Positions 1 to 6,707 of a stretch of 17,222 nt of DNA are shown piece after piece (position 1 is the first letter of the stretch; each line of letters begins with the position of its first letter). A program made the position numbers and the translations under genes. A model generated the notes under the pieces. The model searched no databases, was not told where the DNA came from, and saw nothing but the letters and a program-made list of their open reading frames with translations. Source of the DNA: an uncultured Acidimicrobiia bacterium (GTDB taxonomy: Bacteria; Actinomycetota; Acidimicrobiia; Spongiisociales; JAENVV01); assembly GCA_905480085.1 (NCBI GenBank), contig CAJQPD010000326.1:1-17222 (forward strand), in the 5' to 3' direction.

Positions 1-1498
1 CTGACCAGGTGCTGCCCGACCAGGTGCTGCCAGCCCACACCGGTGAACTGAACGGCTGACCGAAGATGTCGACCTCACCCTGGAGGACCACCCCATGGTC
101 GGAGAGGTGATCGGAACCACGGGCTGCCTCAAGCGAGCCGAGGCCGGTTGCCGGTGCCCAGACCTGTTGGATGGCGGTACCGGGACTGCTTGAAGTGGCC
201 GCCATAAAGGCGTTGACGAGTCCGGCTCCCTGACAGATCGGCAGTATGCCGTACAGGTTGATCGCACCACCCTTGATAACTCTCTTGATCTGATCGGGGG
301 TGTATTCGGGATGAGCATCGATAAGCAGTGCGGCGACCCCCGAGACCACGGCCGCGGCTTGGCTCGTGCCAGAACCCTTGAAGAGGTTGTTGTCGAGGCG
401 GGCACCCGGATAGTTGACGTCGGCATATGATCCAGGGACTCGCAAAGAGGCAATCGTTTTACCGGGACCTACGACGTCGACTGACCGGGTGGTCGTTCCA
501 CAGTTCGACCAGTCCGGAATGGAGTCGTCATTGGTGCGGGTTGTTCCACTGGTGGCGTCGGCGCCGACGGCAATGACGTAGGGGTTGGTGGCCGGCGAGC
601 GCAGGGCGGAGCCGTTGGAGTCGTTGCCGGCGGCGACGACTACCACGATGCCCTTCTTCCAGGCAACCTGAACGGCGTATGAGAGTGGATCGATGGTGTA
701 TGCCTGTGAAGAGTTCGTACCGAACGACAGGTTTAGGACGCGAACGTTCATGCCGTTGTCGTTGCGGTGTTCGATGACCCAGTTGATGCCGGCCAGGACC
801 TGGCTGACATCGACGGCGCCGTTGGCGGCTCCGACTTTGACATTCAGGATGGAGGCGTCCGGAGCCACCCCTAGGAAGTGTTTTTTGGTGATGTGTGAGG
901 AAATGCTGGTCGGAGCATTGGACGCCCGACCGGCGATGATGCCTGCCATGTGCGTTCCATGGCCGTAGGCGTCGAGATGCTTCATGCCCGCGATCTGGGA
1001 ATCGAAGGATAGGTCCGGGCCGTTGATGATCTTGCCCGATGTGGCAAGCCCCTCAACGGGCGTCACACCGGAGTCGATGAGCGCCACGGTGACTCCCGCA
1101 CCGGTAGCCCCCATGTCCCAGACGTTTCCGAACTGGGTGATGTTTCCAATTTCGGCAAGGTTGGTGACGTCTTTGCCGCTGTCCCAGCCGCCACCCGAAA
1201 GCTCGACGCTTGAGTCCTGAGTGACCGACATGACGCCGGGCTGGGCTTCGAGGCGACCGATCGAGCTGGCTGGTACCTGGGCCGTGACCGAGTCGATGGC
1301 GGTCATGGTGTTGGTAACGGTCCCGCCCATCAGTTCGACGGTGGACGCAATGGAGGCGCCCTGGACAGTTCGGATGATGACATTGACCATATCCGTGGAG
1401 GGTGCCGATGCTGGTGCAGCTAGCAGCGATCCGAACATGGCAACGACGAGAGCGAGTCCGATGGCTCGGCCTTTCGTTGATGGTGAGGTGATGCTCAT
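1..1498 (-). CDS. Secreted subtilisin-like serine protease (S8), 3' end outside window
   Basis: Extracellular endopeptidase of the subtilase family, translated by me on the minus strand; 499 codons are visible and the reading frame is still open at the window edge. Residues 1-32 form a Sec signal peptide (basic start, hydrophobic core, APASA cleavage site). Residues 36-100 look like an I9-type inhibitory propeptide. The triad is visible: Asp142 in VALIDSG, His180 in GHGTHMAG, Ser379 in GSGTSQAAA, with oxyanion Asn292 in AAGNDSNG. The serine motif has Gln where most subtilases have Met (GTSMA), and the His motif has Met for Val; neither removes a catalytic residue. The last visible residues are the start of a GSTWS repeat, seen twice (WAGSTWSGSTWS), a type of tail found in actinobacterial S8 proteins. 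ATG at 1498 has an AGGA ribosome site about 8 bases upstream. It is divergent from the lipoprotein gene at 1669. Family is certain; substrate unknown. Confidence 0.95.
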   Translation of the reverse strand, partial: MSITSPSTKGRAIGLALVVAMFGSLLAAPASAPSTDMVNVIIRTVQGASIASTVELMGGTVTNTMTAIDSVTAQVPASSIGRLEAQPGVMSVTQDSSVELSGGGWDSGKDVTNLAEIGNITQFGNVWDMGATGAGVTVALIDSGVTPVEGLATSGKIINGPDLSFDSQIAGMKHLDAYGHGTHMAGIIAGRASNAPTSISSHITKKHFLGVAPDASILNVKVGAANGAVDVSQVLAGINWVIEHRNDNGMNVRVLNLSFGTNSSQAYTIDPLSYAVQVAWKKGIVVVVAAGNDSNGSALRSPATNPYVIAVGADATSGTTRTNDDSIPDWSNCGTTTRSVDVVGPGKTIASLRVPGSYADVNYPGARLDNNLFKGSGTSQAAAVVSGVAALLIDAHPEYTPDQIKRVIKGGAINLYGILPICQGAGLVNAFMAATSSSPGTAIQQVWAPATGLGSLEAARGSDHLSDHGVVLQGEVDIFGQPFSSPVWAGSTWSGSTWS

Positions 1499-1588
1499 GA
1501 GTTTGTCCTGTGAGAGGTTCCGGTGTTTGTAACTCTCTCTTCGGTCACTTTCCGTGATCTCTCGCGTAGCAACTTTGCGGAACCCACA

Positions 1589-1600
1589 ATGACTAGTCAT
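1589..1600. promoter_or_regulatory. 12-bp perfect palindrome ATGACTAGTCAT, possible operator
   Basis: A perfect self-complementary 12-mer in the 170-base divergent space between the S8 protease (minus) and the LppM-like lipoprotein (plus). Position and symmetry suit a dimeric repressor site, but no regulator is linked to it here. Inference only. Confidence 0.35.
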
Positions 1601-1637
1601 CTCCTGCGTGGCCCCTCGCCACCCTCTGGCAATCTCC

Positions 1638-1649
1638 AAACCCGGGTTT
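1638..1649. promoter_or_regulatory. 12-bp perfect palindrome AAACCCGGGTTT, possible operator
   Basis: Second perfect 12-bp palindrome in the same divergent space, 37 bases after the first. It ends 7 bases before the -10 box at 1657, so a bound protein would cover the -35 to -10 spacer of the lipoprotein promoter. Operator role is inferred. Confidence 0.35.
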
Positions 1650-1656
1650 GTCCGGC

Positions 1657-1662
1657 TAACTT
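1657..1662 (+). promoter_or_regulatory. -10 box TAACTT of the lipoprotein gene (leaderless promoter)
   Basis: TAACTT fits the actinobacterial TANNNT -10 pattern and lies exactly 6 bases before ATG 1669, so transcription should begin at or next to the start codon. There is no properly spaced Shine-Dalgarno; GAGG is too close. This decides for ATG 1669 over GTG 1666. Confidence 0.55.
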
Positions 1663-1668
1663 GAGGTG

Positions 1669-2394
1669 ATGCGCCGAACTCTTTTGCCTCTCCTTCTGCT
1701 TGCTCTCCTCGGATCAGCCTGTCAGGTGAAGATCGATCAAACCACCCGGATCGAGGACGACGGTTCCGGACAGATCGTTCTCGATGTCCTTCTCGACGAA
1801 GAACTGAGAACTCTGACGGGATTCGAGGACGCGGCCAGCGCCTTTGAACTGGCCGGGGGAGTTCCGGAAGGATTTGTCGTGGAGGATCTCGTCGTAGACG
1901 ACCTTGCCGGTGCCAGGGCGACCCGGGACTTCGCCGATATCGATGAACTGAATACGGTCCTTCAAGATGCGACCGCTGCCGGCCTGGCGAATGACGTGAC
2001 CGTCGTTCGAGAAGGCAACGAGTATCGCTACACAGCCACCATTGGTGATCTCAGCGCCGCCGCCGAAGGTCTAGGTGGGTTCATAACCGCGGACACGTTC
2101 GACGACTTCTTTGATATTGTCCTGGCGGTCCATATGCCAGGCGACGTCGTGGACAACAATGCCGATGTGGTACGTGAAGATGGCACCCTCGTGTGGGAGA
2201 TCGGAATTGATGACTCAGGCAAGACCATCTCAGCGACCTCACGAGTCGCGACGGATTGGGCTCCGGTGGCAATTGGCGCGATTCTGTTACTGGCCCTCCT
2301 TGGTGGTGGGGTAGTGCTTGTGCGCAGTCGGATGTCGAAATCCTCGCCGGACGCCCAACCGGCGGACGGCCCGTTCGAATCACCTACCATATAG
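1669..2394 (+). CDS. LppM-like lipoprotein with C-terminal membrane anchor
   Basis: Envelope lipoprotein of 241 residues. The signal peptide ends in the lipobox LLGSAC with the lipidated Cys at residue 18. The body is a beta-rich domain opening with charged strands (KIDQTTRIEDDGSGQI) and containing HMPGDVVDNNADVV, followed by GTLVWEI. This matches the LppM-type pattern of an extracellular domain ending in a V-x-x-N/D-G...W strand. A transmembrane helix follows at about residues 200-220 (VAIGAILLLALLGGGVVLV), then a short polar tail. It is therefore anchored at both ends, with the domain outside the membrane. LppM in mycobacteria affects phagosome maturation; no such role can be inferred here. 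ATG 1669 is preferred over the in-frame GTG 1666 because of the -10 spacing. The gene ends 26 bases before infA. Confidence 0.75.
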   Translation: MRRTLLPLLLLALLGSACQVKIDQTTRIEDDGSGQIVLDVLLDEELRTLTGFEDAASAFELAGGVPEGFVVEDLVVDDLAGARATRDFADIDELNTVLQDATAAGLANDVTVVREGNEYRYTATIGDLSAAAEGLGGFITADTFDDFFDIVLAVHMPGDVVDNNADVVREDGTLVWEIGIDDSGKTISATSRVATDWAPVAIGAILLLALLGGGVVLVRSRMSKSSPDAQPADGPFESPTI

Positions 2395-2395
2395 T
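2390..2395 (+). promoter_or_regulatory. Possible -10 box TATAGT for infA
   Basis: TATAGT overlaps the stop codon of the lipoprotein gene, 25 bases before GTG 2421. With a start at about 2402 it would give a short leader carrying GGAG. No convincing -35 is visible, so read-through from the lipoprotein gene is equally possible. Confidence 0.35.
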
Positions 2396-2420
2396 TTGCA
2401 ATCAATTTTCTGGAGCATGA

Positions 2421-2645
2421 GTGGCAAAGCAAGAAGACGTAATTCGGGTCCAGGGTGTGGTCGTAGAGACGCTGCCCAACGCGACGTTTCGGGTTGAAGT
2501 CGACGGTGGACTCGAAGTCTTGGCGCGGGCCGCCGGCAAAATGCGTCGGGGTCGTTACATCAGGATTCTGCCAGGAGACCGTGTCGACGTAGAGCTGTCT
2601 GCCTATGACCCGACCCGCGGTCGAATCGTCTGGCGTTACAAGTAG
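2421..2645 (+). CDS. infA: Translation initiation factor IF-1
   Basis: Small S1/OB-fold protein (74 residues; usual length 72-73) that binds the 30S A site during initiation. The sequence keeps the IF-1 signature: start [16 protein letters not shown], the GKMR segment, [16 protein letters not shown], and end RGRIVWRYK. It is divergent where most IF-1 proteins read LAHISGKMRMNFIRI: here [16 protein letters not shown], with extra arginines and one extra residue. The GTG start has GGAG five bases upstream. In actinobacteria infA normally sits among the ribosomal genes with rpmJ and rpsM; here its neighbours are a lipoprotein and a DNA methyltransferase. It is either a relocated sole copy or a second paralogue; the window cannot tell which. 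Confidence 0.93.
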   Translation: MAKQEDVIRVQGVVVETLPNATFRVEVDGGLEVLARAAGKMRRGRYIRILPGDRVDVELSAYDPTRGRIVWRYK

Positions 2646-2655
2646 GCCTGTCTGC

Positions 2656-2661
2656 CATACT
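2656..2661 (+). promoter_or_regulatory. Weak -10-like box CATACT before the methyltransferase
   Basis: CATACT lies 8 bases before ATG 2670 in the 24-base gap after infA. No Shine-Dalgarno is visible before this ATG, so a leaderless start is plausible, but the box matches the consensus only partly. Confidence 0.3.
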
Positions 2662-2669
2662 GCCCGGCT

Positions 2670-3497
2670 ATGGCCGGTAAGATTATTCATGGCGAGAACC
2701 TCGCCGTTCTTGAATCGCTACCTGACGGTTCGATCAACCTCATTTATATCGACCCACCTTTTGGGACGGGGCAGGTTCGCACTCATCGACGGATCAAGAC
2801 GGGGTCTGGCGAGGCAACTCGCTCGGGCTTCGGTGGTCGGACCTACCAGTATGAAACCGTTTCCGAGCTGGCGTACCGCGATGACATGCCTCTCGACGAT
2901 TACCTTGCCTTCTTGCGAGTTCGTCTCATTGAGATGCACCGCGTCCTGGCGCCCAACGGTTCGATTTACGTCCATGTTGACTTCCATGCCGTCCACCACA
3001 TCCGGCTGATGATGGATGAGATATTCGGCGCAGAACGATTTCTCAACGAGATCATTTGGGCATATGACTATGGCGGGCGTCACAGGGACCGATGGCCCCG
3101 TAAGCATGACAACATTCTCTGGTATGCCAAGGGTTCCTCGTGGACGTTCAATCGCGATGACATCGACCGGATTCCGTATATGGCTCCGGGCCTGGTCGGA
3201 CCGGAGAAGGCTGCCATCGGCAAACTTCCCACCGATGTGTGGTGGATGACGATCGTGCCGACGAACTCGAAGGAACGTACTGGCTATCCCACTCAGAAGC
3301 CTCTCGGACTCGTGGAGCGCATCATCCGTGCGTCCTCGAACGACGGTGATCTGGTGGCCGACTTTTTCGGTGGATCGGGGACTACGGCGGTCGCTGCTCA
3401 GCAGCTCGGCCGGGAATTCTTGTATGTCGACACCAGCGAAGAGGCCGTGGCGATCGCCAGGGACCGTTTGGCTTCAGGTTCGGCGGGCGAGGGCTAG
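2670..3497 (+). CDS. Orphan site-specific DNA methyltransferase, beta class (adenine-N6 or cytosine-N4)
   Basis: Transfers a methyl group from S-adenosylmethionine to an exocyclic amino group in DNA. Catalytic motif IV, DPPF, is near the N terminus (residues 28-31); the cofactor motif I, FFGGSGTT, is near the C terminus (about 232-239), followed by FLYVDTSEEAVAIA. The order IV, target region, I defines the beta class, to which CcrM and many Mod subunits belong. Other family marks are EMHRVLAPNGSIYVHVD, the NEIIWAYDYGGR segment and YPTQKPLGLVERII. The 275 residues are compact, leaving a small target-recognition region at about 100-200, so the sequence read cannot be predicted. No restriction enzyme gene flanks it. 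It follows infA by 24 bases, and its last 24 bases overlap the convergent kinase gene. Confidence 0.9.
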   Translation: MAGKIIHGENLAVLESLPDGSINLIYIDPPFGTGQVRTHRRIKTGSGEATRSGFGGRTYQYETVSELAYRDDMPLDDYLAFLRVRLIEMHRVLAPNGSIYVHVDFHAVHHIRLMMDEIFGAERFLNEIIWAYDYGGRHRDRWPRKHDNILWYAKGSSWTFNRDDIDRIPYMAPGLVGPEKAAIGKLPTDVWWMTIVPTNSKERTGYPTQKPLGLVERIIRASSNDGDLVADFFGGSGTTAVAAQQLGREFLYVDTSEEAVAIARDRLASGSAGEG

Positions 3498-4526
3498 CTC
3501 CATCAGGTGTCTTGCGGCGTCGCCCATGACCGCGAAACGGTCGTCCTTGGTCTGTCCCCGCACATATCGAATGTAGATCTGCTGGACGATCACAGCCATC
3601 TTGAACGAACCGAATACGACGTAGTAGTCGACGGCGGCGGGGTCGATTCGAGACCGTTGTGCATACCGCTCAATCGCGGCGCGCCGGTCCATGAATCCCG
3701 GTGCGCTGGTTGGCATCGGGTTGAGGGCGCTGGGGGCTTCGTCCTCGTCATACCAAACCGACAGCAATGTTCCGAGGTCGGCCAGCGGGTCTCCCTGGGT
3801 ACACATGTCCCAGTCGTATACGGCAACGCAAACGCCGGGATCGTCCGGCGAGACGGCCATGTTGTCGAGCCGCCAGTCGTTGTGGACCAGGGCTGGCGGA
3901 GGAGAGGTAGGCAACTCGGTTCGGAGCCAGGTGATCAGTTCGTCGGCTACAGCCCAATCCTGTTCCTTGCTTCCGTGCCAGCGTTGTGCCCAGCCTTCTA
4001 CCTGGCGCTCGAGAAACCCTTCGGGGTGTCCAAGATCTGCAAGCCCGGCATCTGCCGGTGCCACCGAATGGAAGTCGACCAACGTGTCAATGACGACTTC
4101 GGATAACTTCCGATTGGCGGTCGGGTCCCGACCGCCCCCAAAGACGTCAGGGACTTCGCGGCGAATCACGACTCCGTTCTTACGCTCCATCACAAAGAAC
4201 GGGCTGCCGATGACGGTCAGGTCCTCACACAACAAATAGCTGCGAGGCGCCTGGGAGAACGCTCTCCACAGACCCTTGAGAACGCCATGTTCTCTGGCCA
4301 TGTCGTGCGAGCCGGGGGCGACCGGTCCGAGTGGAGGGCGTCGAAGCACGTATTCGGTTCCGTCGGAATAGCGCAGCAGATAGGTCAGGTTGGCATGGCC
4401 GCCGGCGAATTGGCGAACCGTCAGTTCACCGTGATCGACCTCGAATCGATCTGACAGATACGCCGCGACCACTGCGGTGTCGAAGCGTTCGTCCGTCCGA
4501 ACCGGGATGAGTTCTTGTGCGGCCAT
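3474..4526 (-). CDS. APH-fold phosphotransferase of the ACAD10/ACAD11 N-terminal type
   Basis: Cytoplasmic kinase-fold protein of 350 residues. The ATP-grasping segment is FAGGHANLTYLLRY (40-53) followed by YVLRRPPLGPVAPGSHDMARE. The YVLRRPP signature marks the family fused to acyl-CoA dehydrogenases in ACAD10 and ACAD11 rather than antibiotic-modifying APH enzymes. The Brenner motif is HNDWRLDNM (His215, Asp217, Asn222) and the metal-binding Asp is in YDWDMCTQGDPLADLG (Asp238). ACAD10/11 kinase domains are reported to phosphorylate 4-hydroxyacyl substrates; a lipid or acyl-CoA role is an inference here. There is no adjacent dehydrogenase. TAGGCT lies 9 bases before ATG 4526, in the 20-base gap after the M23 gene, so the gene may have its own leaderless promoter as well as read-through. 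Its 3' end overlaps the methyltransferase gene. Confidence 0.85.
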   Translation of the reverse strand: MAAQELIPVRTDERFDTAVVAAYLSDRFEVDHGELTVRQFAGGHANLTYLLRYSDGTEYVLRRPPLGPVAPGSHDMAREHGVLKGLWRAFSQAPRSYLLCEDLTVIGSPFFVMERKNGVVIRREVPDVFGGGRDPTANRKLSEVVIDTLVDFHSVAPADAGLADLGHPEGFLERQVEGWAQRWHGSKEQDWAVADELITWLRTELPTSPPPALVHNDWRLDNMAVSPDDPGVCVAVYDWDMCTQGDPLADLGTLLSVWYDEDEAPSALNPMPTSAPGFMDRRAAIERYAQRSRIDPAAVDYYVVFGSFKMAVIVQQIYIRYVRGQTKDDRFAVMGDAARHLMELALARRT

Positions 4527-4535
4527 CTGGCTGCC

Positions 4536-4541
4536 AGCCTA
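4536..4541 (-). promoter_or_regulatory. Possible -10 box TAGGCT of the APH-fold gene
   Basis: TAGGCT on the minus strand lies 9 bases upstream of ATG 4526 and has no Shine-Dalgarno after it. It fits the leaderless pattern seen at several other genes here, with slightly longer spacing. Confidence 0.35.
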
Positions 4542-4546
4542 CCCGG

Positions 4547-5518
4547 CTACCCCTTGCAGGCCGGCACCAGATAGGGATACGGGTTGACGGTTTCGGTGCG
4601 GTTCAGGGCGATCTCGAAATGCAGGTGGGGGTTGGAGCCCTTGGCATTGCCAGAGTCGCCAACGTATCCGATGACTTCGCCGGCTACGACCTTGCCCGAC
4701 TTACCGAAGCTGTCCATGTGCGTTCCGATGTACCGATTCCCGTTATCTCCTTCGAGTCTGAACTGAATGCCGCCGATGGTTCCCTCAATTTGATGCACAA
4801 ATCCGCTGACTGGTGCCAGAACCGGCGTTCCGCGGGGTGCGAACAAATCGGTTCCCTCGTGGTAACGACTGTCTGAGCGGGGAAAACCCCAGTCATTGAA
4901 GAACGTTGCGCCCGGGACGGGGCATACAAACCCTCCTGTGCCGCCTACCTTGAGAACCTGACCAACGTAGATGCGGTCCGGGTTGGTAATCGCGTTGGCG
5001 CTGGCAAGCGCACTGGACTTCATACTGTATTTGGCGGCGATCTGCGAGAGGCTCTCGCCCGCTTTGACCGTGTGGGTGGCAGAAGTGGTGGGTGCCGGGG
5101 GAGGCGCCGCCACGACGGGTTCTCCACTTACCCTCAGGCGGGTGCCGGCGTAGACGACATTCGGGTTGGTGATGCCGTTGAGTGCGCTGATTGCTGACAC
5201 CGTGGTCTTGAACTTCCGAGCGATCTCGCCGAGCGATTCGCCAGGTTGGACGACGTACACGACCGGCGCGGCACTTGAATTGGCCGAACTTGTCGGTAAC
5301 TGGAGGACTTGCCCGACCCAGATCTTATTGGGGTCGCTGATTCCGTTTGCTGATGCCAGCGCAGCCGTGGTCACGCCGTTGTTTGAGGCGATCTGTGACA
5401 AGGTATCACCGGTCTTGACCGTGTATCCGGACACAGCGGCCAGAACCGACAGGCAAAGCACTACGAAAGCGGCAACGGGGCGGCGATCAACGATCGACCG
5501 TTTGAGGTATGCGAGCAT
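4547..5518 (-). CDS. Cell-wall endopeptidase: three LysM domains plus peptidase M23
   Basis: Exported peptidoglycan hydrolase of 323 residues. An N-terminal hydrophobic segment (about 14-31) serves as signal or anchor. Three LysM peptidoglycan-binding repeats follow at about 32-75, 88-130 and 149-191, each with a (T/S)LSQIA or SLGEIA core and an IYVGQVLKV-like end. The second is separated from the third by a Pro/Ala linker. The C-terminal lysostaphin-like domain has the zinc ligands His220 and Asp224 (YHEGTDLFAP) and His300 in HLHFE, with His298 and His267 (GTHMD) also conserved, so it should be an active metallopeptidase cutting peptide cross-links. ATG 5518 has an AGGAG site 8 bases upstream and a recognisable promoter about 40 bases away. 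It has its own transcription unit after rlmN and may carry the APH-fold gene with it. Confidence 0.93.
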   Translation of the reverse strand: MLAYLKRSIVDRRPVAAFVVLCLSVLAAVSGYTVKTGDTLSQIASNNGVTTAALASANGISDPNKIWVGQVLQLPTSSANSSAAPVVYVVQPGESLGEIARKFKTTVSAISALNGITNPNVVYAGTRLRVSGEPVVAAPPPAPTTSATHTVKAGESLSQIAAKYSMKSSALASANAITNPDRIYVGQVLKVGGTGGFVCPVPGATFFNDWGFPRSDSRYHEGTDLFAPRGTPVLAPVSGFVHQIEGTIGGIQFRLEGDNGNRYIGTHMDSFGKSGKVVAGEVIGYVGDSGNAKGSNPHLHFEIALNRTETVNPYPYLVPACKG

Positions 5519-5554
5519 GAACTTGTCTCCTGAAGCACCGCCCGCTTCCCTCGT

Positions 5555-5584
5555 ACCCTATCGTCTCACAAGTTTGTAATTCAA
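5555..5584 (-). promoter_or_regulatory. Promoter of the LysM-M23 gene
   Basis: On the minus strand TTGAAT (5584-5579) and TAGGGT (5560-5555) are 18 bases apart, resembling a housekeeping sigma promoter. Transcription would start near 5548, leaving a leader of about 30 bases that contains the AGGAG site. Confidence 0.5.
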
Positions 5585-5598
5585 GCTTTGAGCAGCAT

Positions 5599-6663
5599 TC
5601 AGTGCTTGCCAATTTCTACTCGTTGTGCCGAGCCGCGTTTGGGTTCAGACCGGGCCCGGAGTTGTCCGCATGCCGCGTCGATGTCCTGACCTCGCATGTG
5701 GCGCAAGGTGCTATTCACACCCAATCGGTTGAGTTCCGACATGAAAGACTCGATTCGCTCCGGTCGGGACGGACGGTCCGGGCTGAGCGGGGTGGGATTG
5801 AGGGCGATGACGTTGACATGTGATTGCAGGCGTTCGGCGATCGGGGCCAGTTTGCGGGCCTGATCGAGGGTATCGTTCACGCCGTCGATGAGCGTCCACT
5901 CAAGAGAGACCCGTCGGCCTTTGGCGTCAAAGAACTTGGCAGCGGCTGCTTCGACTTCGGCGATCGGATAACGCTTGTTCAGAGGTACCAGGGTGGATCG
6001 CAGTTCATCGTCGGCGGCGTGCAGGCTCACGGCCAGCGTTATTTGCCACGGTTCCTCTGCCAGGCGGAGCATGCCAGGGACCACCCCAACCGTCGATACC
6101 GTGATGGATCGTGCGCCGAGTCCCCGGACCTCGATGATTCTTCTCAGGGACTCCCGGACCCGGGTGTAGTTGGCGAGGGGTTCGCCCATCCCCATATAGA
6201 CGATGTTGGTCAGATGATCAGGGCAACCCTCAATCGGCGATGCTGCCAGGTAGGCAGAGGCGTAGGCGACCTGGGCGTAGATCTCACCGGGTTCGAGGTG
6301 CCGGTCGAATCCGAATTGTCCGGTTGCGCAGAACGTGCAGCCGAGCGCACACCCCGCTTGACTCGAAATGCATAGGGTGTTGCGCTTCGGGTATCCCATG
6401 AGAACTGCCTCGATGGCGTTACCGTCGGGTGCCCTGAACAGCCATTTTACGGTCGTACCGTTGTCCGCAGTTTGCTCGGTCTCAACCGAGAACGGCCAGA
6501 GCTTCTCGGAAAGGTCGTCCCGCATGGGTGCCGGAAGATTGGTCATCTGGTCGGCAGAGAGGACAGGGTGCTCATAGAGCCATGAGCGCAACTGGTCGGC
6601 CCGGTATGAGGGCTCATTGGGGAACAGAGTTCCCAGATCGTCCGGGTCTACCAAATAGGGCAC
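5599..6663 (-). CDS. rlmN: Dual-specificity RNA methyltransferase RlmN (radical SAM)
   Basis: Methylates C2 of adenine 2503 in 23S rRNA and A37 in some tRNAs by radical SAM chemistry. The 354 residues fit the family. The cluster-binding motif is CALGCTFC (Cys105, Cys109, Cys112). VYMGMGEP (155-162) binds the SAM amino group; the methyl-carrying cysteine is Cys332 in DIDAACGQL, and ITLAVSLHA and HVNVIALNP are typical. The N-terminal segment (YRADQLRSWLY) is the usual RNA-binding helical domain. The start is GTG 6663, chosen because TACTAT sits exactly 6 bases upstream, a leaderless arrangement, while the nearby ATGs are out of frame. It is divergent from the NCS1 permease. Confidence 0.96.
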   Translation of the reverse strand: MPYLVDPDDLGTLFPNEPSYRADQLRSWLYEHPVLSADQMTNLPAPMRDDLSEKLWPFSVETEQTADNGTTVKWLFRAPDGNAIEAVLMGYPKRNTLCISSQAGCALGCTFCATGQFGFDRHLEPGEIYAQVAYASAYLAASPIEGCPDHLTNIVYMGMGEPLANYTRVRESLRRIIEVRGLGARSITVSTVGVVPGMLRLAEEPWQITLAVSLHAADDELRSTLVPLNKRYPIAEVEAAAAKFFDAKGRRVSLEWTLIDGVNDTLDQARKLAPIAERLQSHVNVIALNPTPLSPDRPSRPERIESFMSELNRLGVNSTLRHMRGQDIDAACGQLRARSEPKRGSAQRVEIGKH

Positions 6664-6669
6664 GCATCC

Positions 6670-6675
6670 ATAGTA
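6670..6675 (-). promoter_or_regulatory. -10 box TACTAT of rlmN (leaderless)
   Basis: A near-consensus extended match on the minus strand, exactly 6 bases before GTG 6663. No Shine-Dalgarno is present. It lies in the 44-base space shared with the divergent permease gene. Confidence 0.6.
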
Positions 6676-6694
6676 GGCGTGGCACCGGTGGCCC

Positions 6695-6700
6695 TAGGAT
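6695..6700 (+). promoter_or_regulatory. -10 box TAGGAT of the NCS1 permease
   Basis: TAGGAT lies 7 bases before ATG 6708, pointing to a leaderless start there. The embedded AGGA could instead act as a Shine-Dalgarno with 8-base spacing. The in-frame ATG at 6699 overlaps this box and is therefore less likely. Confidence 0.45.
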
Positions 6701-6707
6701 GACAGTC

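Noticed and set aside
2028..2690. 220-codon open frame on the minus strand
   Set aside because: It is antisense to the lipoprotein, infA and the methyltransferase start, with low-complexity, arginine-rich, domain-free translation.
3507..4239. Plus-strand open frames of 182-199 codons opposite the APH-fold gene
   Set aside because: They are antisense shadows; the minus-strand protein has all its kinase motifs.
5520..5574. Inverted repeat AACTTGT/ACAAGTT before the LysM-M23 gene as a translation-blocking stem
   Set aside because: One arm lies upstream of the predicted transcription start and so would not be in the mRNA.
5824..6375. 183-codon plus-strand open frame
   Set aside because: It is a shadow of rlmN, whose radical SAM motifs lie on the minus strand.
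6528..6707. Upstream extension of the NCS1 permease frame to GTG/ATG at 6528
   Set aside because: The extra residues are antisense to rlmN, have no permease similarity, and the -10 box TAGGAT lies after them.
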